From Bradyrhizobium algeriense (GTDB lineage Bacteria > Pseudomonadota > Alphaproteobacteria > Rhizobiales > Xanthobacteraceae): a stretch of 64,000 nucleotides of DNA. Of this stretch, positions 27,326 to 36,111 are shown one piece after another; position 1 is the stretch's first letter; every line of letters begins with the position of its first letter. The stretch spans positions 7,901,501-7,965,500 of the forward strand of contig NZ_JAZHRV010000001.1 in the NCBI RefSeq assembly GCF_036924595.1, read 5' to 3'. Made by a program: the position numbers and the translations under genes. Below the pieces are notes generated by a model, which was not told the origin of the DNA, ran no database searches, and saw only the letters and a list, made by a program, of their open reading frames with translations.

Positions 27326-29215
27326 ATGATGTACACGCCTGAAAACAGAGAATTGGTACGAGCTGCGCAGTATTTGCGCATGTCTTCCGATGTGCAACGC
27401 TATTCCACTGAAAACCAGCAGAACGCCATCGCGGAGTATGCTCAGCGTCACGGTTACAATATCGTCGCATCCTACAGAGATGCTGGAAAGAGCGGTCTTT
27501 CTCTAAATGGGCGAGCGGCATTGAAGCAACTGCTCTCCGACGCTCTTTCTACCCAACGTTCTTTCGATGTTATTTTGGTGCTTGATGTCAGCCGATGGGG
27601 GCGCTTTCAGAACCCTGACCAAGGGGGACACTATGAGTTTCTGTGCCGGCAAGCAGGTGTTCCAGTAATTTATTGCGCCGAGCCCTTCGGCAATGATGTC
27701 GTACCAGCTACAACCATCGTCAAGCATTTGAAACGCGTGATGGCTGGTGAATACAGCCGTGAACTTTCGGCAAAGGTGCGCCGTGCTCATCACCAGCAGG
27801 CTCTGTTGGGATTCCGCCAAGGTGGGAGCCTCACATACGGTTTCCGCAGGCTTCTTGTAGATGCCTCGCGCAATCCTCGACAAATCCTAGGCTCTGGAGA
27901 GAGGAAAGCGCTGAGTTCGGACAAGGTTGTCATCGTTCCGGGACCGCCGGAAGAACTCGCGGTGATAAGGCGAATTTTCAAATTGTATGTACAATATCGT
28001 TTATCCATTGCTGAGATTACAAGGCGTCTCTCCAAGAAAGGAATACCAGGCTACGGAGGTAAAGCGCTGGGGCATCAAGCTGTCCGGCATATCCTTTCTT
28101 GCGAGCTTTGCATCGGGCAAATGACATATAACGTGACAACATCAGAGTTGCAGAGCCCTACGAAGAGGAATCCTGAGGAACTATGGGCGAGGTTTCCAGC
28201 TTTCGAGCCTGTGGTATCCGCCAGCCAGTTTAGAAGGGCTCAGGAGCGCCTCGCTCAATCCCAGGTTCGATGGGATAAGGAATCGATAGCGGCTTCACTA
28301 CGCACCTTGCTTTCCGAAAAGGGACGTCTCACTCAGATTGTGATCGGTGAAGCCGAGAGCGGACCGTGTTACGAGACGGTAGTTAATCACTTCGGGTCGC
28401 TAGACGCTGCCTATGCAGTGGTCGGCTTCGTGCCGAAGGTTAAGAGACTGTTCGGCCTGAACGGAAAGTTCTGGGGCAACAAAGCGCTCTTCGCCGGGCT
28501 GAGGAAAATCCATTCCCTTCACGGATTTGTTTCGAATCACCTCATCGACGAGAGCGCTGACTTGCCGTCTGCAGCATTCGTCAGGAAGCGATTCGGTACG
28601 TTGTCTAATGCAATTCACCAAGCAGGCCTGCCTGTCGTTTCGCATGGTGAGACGCAGAAGCGTGCGTGGAAACGACGGAGGGCAGCGGGGTGCGACGAAA
28701 TTTATCAGGGGGTTCGATGGTCGAACGAGAAATTGGCGCGAGCGTTGCGTAAGTTGCACAAGGAGTACGGTTACACAACTGGGAACTTGATCAATCAAAA
28801 CGAAGCCGCACCGAGTGCCGACTATTACCTTAGACGATTTGGCTCTCTCGATGGAGCTAGGAGATTCGCGGGGTTACCTGTGCTCACTCACTCACAACGT
28901 GTTTCGGCTGCTCGTAAGCGAAAGCGAGACGGCAAGAAGACGATAGGACGGCAGCGCCGCCATTCTGATCAACGCATCGGACTTCATTATCGTTCGGATG
29001 GCATTTTGATCGGCTTACAAAACCTGGCGAAGAAAACGGGGGTGATTTCCGCACGTTTGATTAATGCGGACCCGGCTCTACCCTCGGCGGACTGCGTCAT
29101 CAACCATTTCGGCTCGCTTCGTGAGGCGTATAGGCAGGCTGGCATCGTGCAGTTGGATGGTAAGCTCGTTCGGTTCGGTTGGCCGCGCTGTAAGGTCAGT
29201 GGAAAGAGAAATTAG
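27326..29215 (+). CDS. Large serine recombinase with four C-terminal homing-endonuclease-type repeats
   Basis: About 630 residues. The resolvase domain starts AAQYLRMSSDVQRYSTENQQ, with catalytic Ser in the YLRMSSD motif, then SYRDAGKSG and ILVLDVSRWGR. A recombinase domain (about 160-300) contains GFRQGGSLTYGFRR and IFKLYVQYRLSIAEITRRLSKKGIPG. Instead of the usual zinc ribbon, four repeats of about 50 residues (about 317-367, 385-435, 467-517, 558-607) share L..L....G..t..lI......SA....FGSL..A...aG, as in homing-endonuclease-associated repeats. Start at 27326 or 27329; no clear ribosome site. No adjacent att site was found. It probably inverts, excises or integrates DNA. Confidence 0.9.
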   Translation: MMYTPENRELVRAAQYLRMSSDVQRYSTENQQNAIAEYAQRHGYNIVASYRDAGKSGLSLNGRAALKQLLSDALSTQRSFDVILVLDVSRWGRFQNPDQGGHYEFLCRQAGVPVIYCAEPFGNDVVPATTIVKHLKRVMAGEYSRELSAKVRRAHHQQALLGFRQGGSLTYGFRRLLVDASRNPRQILGSGERKALSSDKVVIVPGPPEELAVIRRIFKLYVQYRLSIAEITRRLSKKGIPGYGGKALGHQAVRHILSCELCIGQMTYNVTTSELQSPTKRNPEELWARFPAFEPVVSASQFRRAQERLAQSQVRWDKESIAASLRTLLSEKGRLTQIVIGEAESGPCYETVVNHFGSLDAAYAVVGFVPKVKRLFGLNGKFWGNKALFAGLRKIHSLHGFVSNHLIDESADLPSAAFVRKRFGTLSNAIHQAGLPVVSHGETQKRAWKRRRAAGCDEIYQGVRWSNEKLARALRKLHKEYGYTTGNLINQNEAAPSADYYLRRFGSLDGARRFAGLPVLTHSQRVSAARKRKRDGKKTIGRQRRHSDQRIGLHYRSDGILIGLQNLAKKTGVISARLINADPALPSADCVINHFGSLREAYRQAGIVQLDGKLVRFGWPRCKVSGKRN

Positions 29216-29232
29216 ACACACGATGTCGCCCA

Positions 29233-29330
29233 TTGGCACCTTTGAGACATGCCCGCCTATCCTGAGAATGTCCGTTCACCGGGGTAGACCGGAAGTCGGC
29301 GTGGTTCGGCCAAACCGACGCGAATGACCC
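29233..29330 (+). repeat. Dispersed intergenic repeat, copy F
   Basis: Consensus-like copy: TTGGCACCTTTGAGACATG, GGGGTAGACCGGAAGTCGG and GACGCGAATGACCC, starting 17 bp after the recombinase stop and lying between convergent genes. Confidence 0.93.
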
Positions 29331-29380
29331 TTAGCGGAAGTCCACTACTTACCATCCTGCTCTACTAGCTCGGCAGAAAC

Positions 29381-30010
29381 TCATCTTGCGCCTTGAAGAG
29401 GCGGCCCCACGACTTGCATGTGGTGCTTTGCCATCAGCTTCTGGTTCGTATCGGCATCCACACCTTGCCGCTCCGCGAACATCTTTTCGAAACCACCGGG
29501 CGTTACACCGAACAGCAATACACCGGGCTCCGTCCCGATGTTCTGGAACGTGTGCGGAGTAATGCGAGGAATGAAGACAAAGGCCCCGGCGGGCGCGCTC
29601 ACAATGCGTTCGCCCAGTTTGAAGTTGAACTGACCGCTCACAACGTAACAAAACTCAGCTTCCATTTCGTGCAGGTGCGTAGGGGGACCGCTCTTGGGTG
29701 CGATGGTTTGACGAAAGAAGCCGAGCACACCTCCAGTTCTATCAGCCGTCGCCAATAGTTCGGTGAAATCTCCCTCTCGGCCTTGCTGTCCGCTGTAGCG
29801 GGATGCTTCGCCGGGCAGGACGATGAATGCCTCCTCGCCCGCGGAGACCTGGGCTGAGATGGAGGGCAGAGCAAGGACGACAACAGCCGCAACAAGTGAA
29901 TAGAGAAGGCCGAAACGCGTCTTCATGAGTTTGGCGTGCATGGCAACCCAAATGGCAGCTAAGCCAGTACCGATGGCGGTGAGCACGCTATGACCGCACG
30001 AATGGTTCAT
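29381..30010 (-). CDS. Exported cupin-domain protein
   Basis: 209 residues from ATG 30010, chosen because AGGGAGGA lies 8 bp upstream; ATG 29926 (MKTRFGLLYSLVAAVVV) is an alternative that would start directly at a signal peptide. Hydrophobic stretches at about 5-22 and 31-50 precede ISAQVSAGEEAFIVLPGE. Cupin motif 1 is PPTHLHEMEAEFCYVVSGQ and motif 2 is GAFVFIPRITPHTFQNIG, with the two His and Glu of motif 1 and the His of motif 2 forming a metal site. The enzymatic role is unknown; small secreted cupins may be quercetinase-like or sugar-binding. Confidence 0.88.
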   Translation of the reverse strand: MNHSCGHSVLTAIGTGLAAIWVAMHAKLMKTRFGLLYSLVAAVVVLALPSISAQVSAGEEAFIVLPGEASRYSGQQGREGDFTELLATADRTGGVLGFFRQTIAPKSGPPTHLHEMEAEFCYVVSGQFNFKLGERIVSAPAGAFVFIPRITPHTFQNIGTEPGVLLFGVTPGGFEKMFAERQGVDADTNQKLMAKHHMQVVGPPLQGAR

Positions 30011-30296
30011 GGTAAGTCCTCCCTGTTCGGAGCGCCCTGCACCTGGACGACGCAGAATTCCTCCCGGATCGCTACTTATGAGTTCGAAGATCGGCAGGTT
30101 TCCGCCATCCGCCGACCCTTGGTTCATGGCCCGTAGGAAGTAGAAGAGCCTAACTACCCGCTCTGTGGGGGGTATCCTGCTTGCGGTTGAAGAAGGCGCG
30201 CTGTCTCCTGCGCACCGCCTTTGCCGGGCTCGGCCATTGACCGGCGAAGTGTGATCAGGTCAGCATTAAATTCAAGACAGTGGCGCTGTCTGTTCA
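30011..30296. other. Intergenic stretch upstream of cupin gene
   Basis: No gene, RNA or repeat recognised apart from the ribosome binding site of the cupin gene at its left end. Confidence 0.5.
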
Positions 30297-30393
30297 TGGC
30301 ACCTTTGAAACATGGCGACCGGCCCTGACGATGTCCGTTTCCAGGGGAAGACCGGAAGTAGTCGGCCGACGACCAAAATGACGCGAATGACCC
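30297..30393 (+). repeat. Dispersed intergenic repeat, copy G
   Basis: TGGCACCTTTGAAACATGG, GGGGAAGACCGGAAGTAG and GACGCGAATGACCC; nearly identical to copies B and H, a subtype with GGCGACCG(G/A)CCCTGACGATG in the left half. Confidence 0.92.
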
Positions 30394-30531
30394 AACCCTG
30401 ACCATCTTCGCCGTCCTCGTCGCGGCGGCTGTCAGCGGTAAAGCGGAGGTTCGGCGAGGCCGTAGTCTCGTCTATAGTGAGTAGAAAGAACAAGCGTCGC
30501 CTGGACAGGCGGAGCGCGCACTTCAGTCGCT

Positions 30532-31830
30532 TCAATTGCCTGCGGCGAAGGCGTCATAGACCAGTTTCTTGAACGCAACCCTGGTGCGGGCGCGCTCGTT
30601 CTGCGTCTGCGCCATCAGGATGTAGATAATGTCGAGCTTGGGATCGACGCCGAAATAGGTGCCGCTGCCACTGTCCCATTTCAGTTCGCCGATTGAACCC
30701 GGCGGCGGTGGTTTTGCCTCCCCCGGATCGGTACGCACGGCGAGGCCGTAGCCGAACCCGAAGCCGTCGCCGGGAAAATAGAAGTAGTCGCGCCCGACGC
30801 CAGAATCCGGCCCGACATGGTCCGTCGTCATGTCCTCGAATGCCGCAGGGCTGATATAACGCGTGCCGTCAAGCTCGCCGCCATTGAGGATCATCTGCGC
30901 AAAGCGCGCATAATCGATGATGGTCGAGACCAGTCCACCGCCGCCGGATTCCCACTCCGGATGCGCACGGCGCTCGCGCTCCGCATCGACGAGTACCCTG
31001 TCGCTTGGCAATGGCTCCGCCATCAGCGTGAGTTCCTGGGTCGCGTCGAGCACGAATTTGGTGTGGTTCATGCCCAGCGGATCCAAGGTGTGCTGCTTCA
31101 TGAAGTGATAGAGCGTCTTGCCCGAGACAATCTCGATTACGCGGCCGAGCACATCGGTGGAATGACCGTAGCGCCAGAGTGTGCCAGGCTGCCGTGCCAG
31201 CGGTAGTTTCGCGATGCGCTCGGCAAACTCCTTGTTGTCGAATTTCCCGTCGAACAGATGCGCTTGCGAATAGACCTTCAGCACCCACTTGCCGCCGATA
31301 TATTCATAACTGATGCCCGAAGTATGCCGGAGCAGGTCCATGATGGTCACTTGCCGCACGGCCGGGACGAGCTTCAGCGTTGGTTCGCCCCGTACATCCG
31401 TCTTTTCCAACCCCACCTGCATATTGGCAAAGGCCGGGATGTATTTTGAGACGGGATCGTCCAGTGCAAGTTTGCCGGCATCGATCAGCATCATCGCCGC
31501 CAGACTCGTGATCGGCTTGGTCATGGAATGAAGGGCAAAGATCGTGTCCGGCGTCATGGGGAGCTTGGTTGTGACGTCGCGCACGCCAAAGCACTTCAGG
31601 TAGACGGGGCGGCCATGCTGCTGGATCAGGATAACGGCGCCCGGCAGCTTTCCTGTTGCAACCTCGTTGTTGAAGAACTCGGCAATGAGCTGCAGCTTTT
31701 CCGGTGCTGGCGCGGGCGCATCGGCCGCGCCAGCTGTCCCGCTTCCGTTTGTGCAATGCGCCACGAAAGCAGCCACCAAGGCGATGCGCCGGGCGATCGG
31801 GGCTGCCACTGAATTGAACGCGTTGCCCAT
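30532..31830 (-). CDS. Beta-lactamase-family serine hydrolase, exported
   Basis: 432 residues from ATG 31830 (MGNAFNSVAAPIARRIALVAAFVAH, a signal peptide); the frame is open back to 32040 but without a start context. Motifs: HSMTKP (Ser-x-x-Lys) around residue 106, RYGHSTDVLG at the Tyr-x-Asn position (here Tyr-Gly-His) and GLLRHTSGISY-type DLLRHTSGISYEYIGG. The C-terminal WDSGSGTYFGVDPK replaces the KTG box. This is the esterase/EstB-like arrangement of class C folds. Substrate unknown; not in an operon. Confidence 0.92.
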   Translation of the reverse strand: MGNAFNSVAAPIARRIALVAAFVAHCTNGSGTAGAADAPAPAPEKLQLIAEFFNNEVATGKLPGAVILIQQHGRPVYLKCFGVRDVTTKLPMTPDTIFALHSMTKPITSLAAMMLIDAGKLALDDPVSKYIPAFANMQVGLEKTDVRGEPTLKLVPAVRQVTIMDLLRHTSGISYEYIGGKWVLKVYSQAHLFDGKFDNKEFAERIAKLPLARQPGTLWRYGHSTDVLGRVIEIVSGKTLYHFMKQHTLDPLGMNHTKFVLDATQELTLMAEPLPSDRVLVDAERERRAHPEWESGGGGLVSTIIDYARFAQMILNGGELDGTRYISPAAFEDMTTDHVGPDSGVGRDYFYFPGDGFGFGYGLAVRTDPGEAKPPPPGSIGELKWDSGSGTYFGVDPKLDIIYILMAQTQNERARTRVAFKKLVYDAFAAGN

Positions 31831-32141
31831 GGTGGCCGCGCTTTTCCGCGCCAAAAGGTCTCGTCGTTCTGCACCCGCTATCGTTCCTGCCGGCTCGGGC
31901 TCGTTACAAGACAGCATGGCTGCCCAATTGGAGCAGTCGTCGGGCAGGCGACATGATCTCGATTCGCGCTTGATAGGGCGTTGGCCTTGGCTTGCACTCG
32001 TGACGATCGTAGTGCGTGCATGTCCTGTGCCGCGCTGCATGAGTCAGCTCATGGCACTTAGCAGGCCAATTCGGCTGACATGTTCATGTCCGTTGTTCGG
32101 GGTGAACCGGAAGTCCCGTCCGCCGTCGCTAGGCTGGCGCG
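31831..32141. other. Intergenic stretch with diverged dispersed repeat
   Basis: About 32050-32140 contains TGGCACTTAGCAGG, CATGTCCGTTGTTCGGGGTGAACCGGAAGTCCCG and the end of the repeat in worn form. No gene is seen. Confidence 0.45.
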
Positions 32142-32489
32142 TCAATTGCGATCGCGCTGATCGCCGGGATACCACGGCTCGGCAACGGCGCGCATCAGGC
32201 CGGCCATGGTCGGCACGTGAGTTTTGTCTTGCATCTGGCGCTCGAAAATTTCCTCGGGTATGGCCGCGAGTTTCTGCCAGCGCGAGAATTGATCGTAAGA
32301 AATGCCCACATCGGAAAGCCCCGCGTCCGTCGAGGCCTTTTTTGGCCGCCCGTCGCGTTTGGCAGCGGACTGTTCGCAGCCGATGCAACTCGGGCAGCCG
32401 CGTTTGGTGCTTGATATATTAAACACCCGACTAATCCGTAAAAACGACCACGCATGGTCACCGCCGTTCCGCTTGCAAGTCACATCCAC
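32142..32489 (-). pseudogene. Fragment of a plasmid/phage-type replication-associated protein
   Basis: The segment AKRDGRPKKASTDAGLSDVGISYDQFSRWQKLAAIPEEIFERQM resembles the LxDIGIsKdqSSRwQkLAAIPEdxFE motif seen in plasmid and phage proteins. The N-terminal part and the ending (PWYPGDQRDRN) do not look like the rest of such a protein, so this is probably a truncated remnant. It opens the decayed stretch 32.1-34.7 kb. Confidence 0.45.
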
Positions 32490-32725
32490 AGCGTCCCGAG
32501 GAGCTTTGCGCCAGGCAATTCTTGCTTGCGCGCCCCGACGAGATTAAATGCCCTTGGCGCTGGTGCAGGGGGGAGCCAAGGGTTTCTCGCCGGAGCGCGC
32601 ACACAAGAGACCTCCTCTGGTTTGCGATGTTATGAGAACCGAACCGTTCGGAAAGCCGGCAGTCTGGATGTACCAATTTGGGTAGTACTGGGTAGCTGCC
32701 AGAACCGATCCGGTTGAGGTTCGTG

Positions 32726-32836
32726 CTAGGGAGCAATCCCGATCCCTATCCCGATCCCGATAATCGCCAGGGATATGACGATCACCAGCAGGTCGATCGT
32801 CAGCCATCTGGGTATGCGCTTTGCAGGTTGGGTCAT
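32726..32836 (-). CDS. Small membrane protein (36 aa)
   Basis: Begins TQPAKRIPRWLTIDLLVIVISLA and ends IIGIGIGIGIAP: a short basic N-terminus followed by one membrane helix with a Gly-Ile run encoded by TATCCCGATCCC-type tandem codons. GGAGGG lies 9 bp before ATG 32836, which supports translation. Function unknown. Confidence 0.55.
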   Translation of the reverse strand: MTQPAKRIPRWLTIDLLVIVISLAIIGIGIGIGIAP

Positions 32837-32970
32837 AGCGTGTGCCCTCCGCGGCCACGTTATGTACCGGGAAGAGCGCAAGTGGCTGTGAACGAGTTCA
32901 CGTGTCGCGGCGATTTGATTGATCCGAAAAAACACCAGCGCATAACGGCCTTTATCGCGTTGCACCTGGA

Positions 32971-33285
32971 TCAATTCGCAGATCCGGCGGGTCGTGCCGG
33001 CCATGGTCGGCACGTCGCCAGCGCCGCCCGGTTTTGCTCGACCGTCATGCCCTCCTTGCTAACCGCCACCAGCATTGCCATCGCACCGAGCACGACCACG
33101 AACCCCTCGGTCGTGGCGACCAAATAGGCCGCCGAAGCATTATCCCGAAACGCTTGTTCGATTTCGAACAGGTTCGTTCCTGGGCTTGCCAGCAGCACCT
33201 CTGCGACAATGGTGGTGATAACGCTGACATCCTGGGTGCGGCCGGCTAGCAGCACGGCGTGGCGATGTTGGTCGGAAAGCGGCAT
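32971..33285 (-). CDS. Hypothetical protein (104 aa)
   Basis: PLSDQHRHAVLLAGRTQDVSVITTIVAEVLLASPGTN opens the protein, followed by FEIEQAFRDNASAAYLVATTEGFVVVLGAMAMLVAV with a hydrophobic segment at about 60-78. The tail RPWPARPAGSAN looks like read-through and may mark truncation. No family recognised and the ribosome binding site is weak; the gene could be a remnant in the decayed stretch. Confidence 0.4.
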   Translation of the reverse strand: MPLSDQHRHAVLLAGRTQDVSVITTIVAEVLLASPGTNLFEIEQAFRDNASAAYLVATTEGFVVVLGAMAMLVAVSKEGMTVEQNRAALATCRPWPARPAGSAN

Positions 33286-33620
33286 GCCGTTTCACCATTC
33301 TGGGCGGCTGTCAGAACTGGCGGTCGTGGCTCGGTGCGACGGGTTTTTTCACCTTTAATGATCGCTGCGCCGCGCGGTTCCCGAGCACCAACCAACGCGG
33401 TTCCCGAGCGCTAATGTGATTAAGGGGTGATGGTATTATTTGCGCAGTCATTGTGCGGGTGAACCTACGCTAATTGAACAGGTCCAGCGGACCTTGCGTC
33501 CACTCCGCGTCGGCGTACACTCCGAACGCTCGCGATAATGCGCCGGCTGATCACCGGACCGCACCCCGAGCAAAGGCATGCCAACAACTTCAAACCCGGC
33601 GTTGCGCCGAGGGAATTGCC
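33286..33620. other. Intergenic stretch with a 14-bp direct repeat
   Basis: CGCGGTTCCCGAGC occurs at 33373-33386 and again at 33396-33409, spaced 23 bp. No gene is supported here. Confidence 0.45.
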
Positions 33621-34076
33621 ATGTCGACCGATCTTGAAAACATCACCGCATCTTTTGGCCTGGTCCGTCGCGAGTTCAAAGACGTGCACGCCGTCGTGTC
33701 GCGGCTCGACACCCAGGTGCGCCGGCTGGCCGAGCCTCGCGCACGCCCGCGGCCGCCTGGCGGCCTGGTGGCGCGGCTCGCCGCGTGTCACCTGATCGCC
33801 CACAAGGAAAAGCGGCGGCCCGCGGACGTTTGCCGGCAGCATTTCGCCGACGACCGGGACCTGGCGAACCTGATCGAGCTCAAAGGTGCGGTGACGCCAG
33901 CGCAGACGACTTGTTGCGACCTGGGCTGCCGAGCTCGCCGCCGTCGTGGTTGTCGACATCGCCACCAATCTGTTGCTGGCATCGGCCGTTGTTGGTTTTC
34001 GCGGGAATCGAATTCAGGTCATTGCCGGGCGACCATGGCGTTCCACCACGGACAAACGCCGCTTAGCCTCTGGTAG
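33621..34076 (+). CDS. Hypothetical protein, probably frameshifted
   Basis: ATG 33621 follows GAGGGAA at good spacing and opens STDLENITASFGLVRREFKDVHAVVSRLDTQVRRLAE, an amphipathic coiled-coil-like start, then ACHLIAHKEKRRPADV and ADDRDLANLIELKGAV. After about 33910 the frame becomes Cys/Arg-rich and unnatural. The +1 frame at that point gives WAAELAAVVVVDIATNLLLASAVVGF, a plausible membrane helix. The original protein was therefore probably coiled coil plus TM, broken by an indel near 33905-33935. No family recognised. Confidence 0.4.
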   Translation: MSTDLENITASFGLVRREFKDVHAVVSRLDTQVRRLAEPRARPRPPGGLVARLAACHLIAHKEKRRPADVCRQHFADDRDLANLIELKGAVTPAQTTCCDLGCRARRRRGCRHRHQSVAGIGRCWFSRESNSGHCRATMAFHHGQTPLSLW

Positions 34077-34282
34077 TTGCCGTCCATCACCTGGAGCGGG
34101 GCACGGCGTCCTTCGGGCGGCGCCGGCAGGCGCACGAGCAGCAGATCATCAAGGTTCATTTCGGCCGCTCGCCCCGAAAGCGCCAGCAACGCGGCAATGG
34201 CGCCAAACAGGCGAATTTTCGAAGACGCGGCTTCTGATCGCGCATCGAATTTGCGCAGCGCGGCAACAAGTTTGCACTGCCA
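34019..34282 (-). pseudogene. Possible small exported protein, start unclear
   Basis: Reading the minus strand, an open frame gives SSKIRLFGAIAALLALSGRAAEMNLDDLL, a signal-peptide-like segment, then LLVRLPAPPEGRRAPLQVMDGN and a stop at 34019. A stop just upstream of about 34282 and the lack of a clear start codon or ribosome site argue for a 5'-truncated remnant; a short form could begin at ATG 34159. Confidence 0.3.
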
Positions 34283-34438
34283 TCAGGCCGACAATTGTGC
34301 TCTCTTTGGCTGCGCAACCTCTCGCTGATCATTTCAACCGCAGCCCCATGGTCGGCTCGAGAGCGAGCGCCGCCCCGGCGTTGATCCCCACGATTCGCGC
34401 CGGTCGCCTTGTTCATGAATTCACCTGGAGTGACAGCC

Positions 34439-34585
34439 ATGGTGCAGAACCTAGTAGCCGGATTGGTCGTGGTGGCCTTGATTATCATGGGCGTGCTTGC
34501 CTACGCCCAGAAACATGAGGGGTGCTTGCACGGGCGCTCGCTCCAAACCTTCAAGCCCTGCGGATCAGTTAGCGTTGACCTGTAG
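34439..34585 (+). CDS. Small membrane protein (48 aa)
   Basis: ATG 34439 follows GGAG at 8 bp. The peptide has one membrane helix (VQNLVAGLVVVALIIMGVLA) and a soluble tail YAQKHEGCLHGRSLQTFKPC with two Cys. An in-frame ATG at 34415 would add eight residues. No family recognised. Confidence 0.45.
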   Translation: MVQNLVAGLVVVALIIMGVLAYAQKHEGCLHGRSLQTFKPCGSVSVDL

Positions 34586-34775
34586 CGCTGGCCGCGACGC
34601 CGCGGCCAACCTTGCGCGATTTGGTGCCCATGATCCCGGGCAAATCCCGGTTCGCCTATTTCCGTCTGTATGGGCCGAGCCGTTCTTCAATCGAACGTGG
34701 GTTCTTGACAAACTGCGCGACTGATCAGGCGACGCTTTGGGCTCGCTTCCGTTGGTGGTCTGTCGAAGTCTGCTC

Positions 34776-34873
34776 TTGGCACCTTTGAGACATGGCGACC
34801 GGCCCTGACGATGTCGGTTTCCAGGGGGAGACCGGAAGTAGTCGGCCGGCGAGCAAAATGACGCGATTGACCC
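34776..34873 (+). repeat. Dispersed intergenic repeat, copy H
   Basis: TTGGCACCTTTGAGACATGG, GGGGGAGACCGGAAGTAG and GACGCGATTGACCC, followed by GCAGCCGACATTGGC. Same subtype as copies B and G. Confidence 0.92.
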
Positions 34874-34950
34874 GCAGCCGACATTGGCTGACCGCTAACG
34901 CTCTCTCTTACCTCAGCAAGCGGGATAGGGGTCGTCGGGCCGAAACGCCC

Positions 34951-35736
34951 TCATATAGCATCGCCCGATTCAACTCCTGAGACGCGCCACCGCGCGAGAT
35001 CGGGCATATTGATCGAGAAGATCTCCTCGACTTCGAGACGCATGGTATCGTGGCATTCGCACGCTGCCGCCGCGAGCCGCAATCGGTCGATCTCGATTCG
35101 GCCTCGTTGATCAGACCTGATCGCCCCACGCGCGCGCAGATTGCGCATCAAGAGCGTCACCGTCGTTCGTCGTACACCGAGTATTTGCGAAAGCGCCTGC
35201 TGGGTGAGCGGGAGTACGTCGTGGCCGATGCGGTCGCGAAGCTGGAGCAGCCAGCGAGCCATGCGGGCTTCGACCGGATGCAGCGCATTGCAGGCCGAGC
35301 CGAGTTGGAACTGTACCAGCATCGCTCTGGTGTATTTCTGGACCGCGTGCCGGATCGCAGGGCTGCGGTTGAAAGCGGCGTGAAATCGCGACGCAGAGAT
35401 CCGCGCGGCGGTGCCTGCCGCATGTACGACCGCGGTAGCGGCCGACGGTGACGGCCCGAGCACCGAGAGCATGCCTACTGCGCCCTCGCGTCCGACTGCG
35501 GCTGTGGCAACCGTCTGTCCGTCCGCCATGTCGATCATCAGCGAGATGGCCCCGCCATGAGGGAAGAAGACATACTCTATCGGCTCACCCGCGCGCGAAA
35601 GGACCGCGTCCTGATCGAGCGCGACCACCTCTAGCTCGGGCCTCAGAAACTCGAGGTCCGTCGCCGGCAGCGCTGCAAGAAGGCCGTTAGAAATTCCGCC
35701 GGGAGCCGTCACCGTCGGGACCCAGCGGTAAGGCAT
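34951..35736 (-). CDS. Crp/Fnr-family transcriptional regulator
   Basis: 261 residues. Residues about 20-140 form a cNMP-binding beta-barrel (LEVVALDQDAVLSRAGEPIEYVFFPHGGAISLMI, then VGREGAVGMLSVLG). The helix-turn-helix is about 185-215: LPLTQQALSQILGVRRTTVTLLMRNLRARGAI. No Cys cluster for an Fe-S centre is visible, so oxygen sensing as in FNR is unlikely. The effector is unknown; the Arg-Ser phosphate-binding cassette of true CRP is not evident. The C-terminal 25 residues extend beyond the usual end. Monocistronic. Confidence 0.9.
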   Translation of the reverse strand: MPYRWVPTVTAPGGISNGLLAALPATDLEFLRPELEVVALDQDAVLSRAGEPIEYVFFPHGGAISLMIDMADGQTVATAAVGREGAVGMLSVLGPSPSAATAVVHAAGTAARISASRFHAAFNRSPAIRHAVQKYTRAMLVQFQLGSACNALHPVEARMARWLLQLRDRIGHDVLPLTQQALSQILGVRRTTVTLLMRNLRARGAIRSDQRGRIEIDRLRLAAAACECHDTMRLEVEEIFSINMPDLARWRVSGVESGDAI

Positions 35737-35952
35737 CCGCAGTCTGCTCCATTTGGAGCGTCGCGGAACGGCGGTCTCAACATAGTTTGATCCTCTACGC
35801 GCACCGATATTGAACTCACTTACGAGACACCTTCACTCGGGAAAAGGGCGTCGAGCTGCGCCGTGTCGGCGTGCATCAACAACTTCCAAAACGCAATCTT
35901 CCGGCGCGAGTTGGAGCGGTGGCCACCGCAGAGCCGGACACGACCTGAGAGC

Positions 35953-36111
35953 TTAAAGAGCGCGTGCAATTAATGCCGCCACCCGCCTATGGAAGCTACC
36001 AATCTGTCTGAACACGTCCTGCCGCTCTGATCCCTCAGGAAGCCGCTGCGCGGCTTCCCATAAGCTCGCTAACAACCTCGTCATGTCTTTCAATTCATCG
36101 GCCTCGGGCAT
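35953..36111 (-). CDS. Small hypothetical protein (52 aa)
   Basis: PEADELKDMTRLLASLWEAAQRLPEGSERQD to the end is a compact amphipathic helical peptide. The frame is open upstream to 36273 but loses protein-like character there, so ATG 36111 is preferred; the ribosome site is weak. No function assigned. Confidence 0.5.
   Translation of the reverse strand: MPEADELKDMTRLLASLWEAAQRLPEGSERQDVFRQIGSFHRRVAALIARAL

Noticed and set aside
35765..35787. GGAAC-N15-GTT, like an EcfG-type promoter
   Set aside because: Spacing is one short of the usual 16-17 and no plus-strand gene follows.
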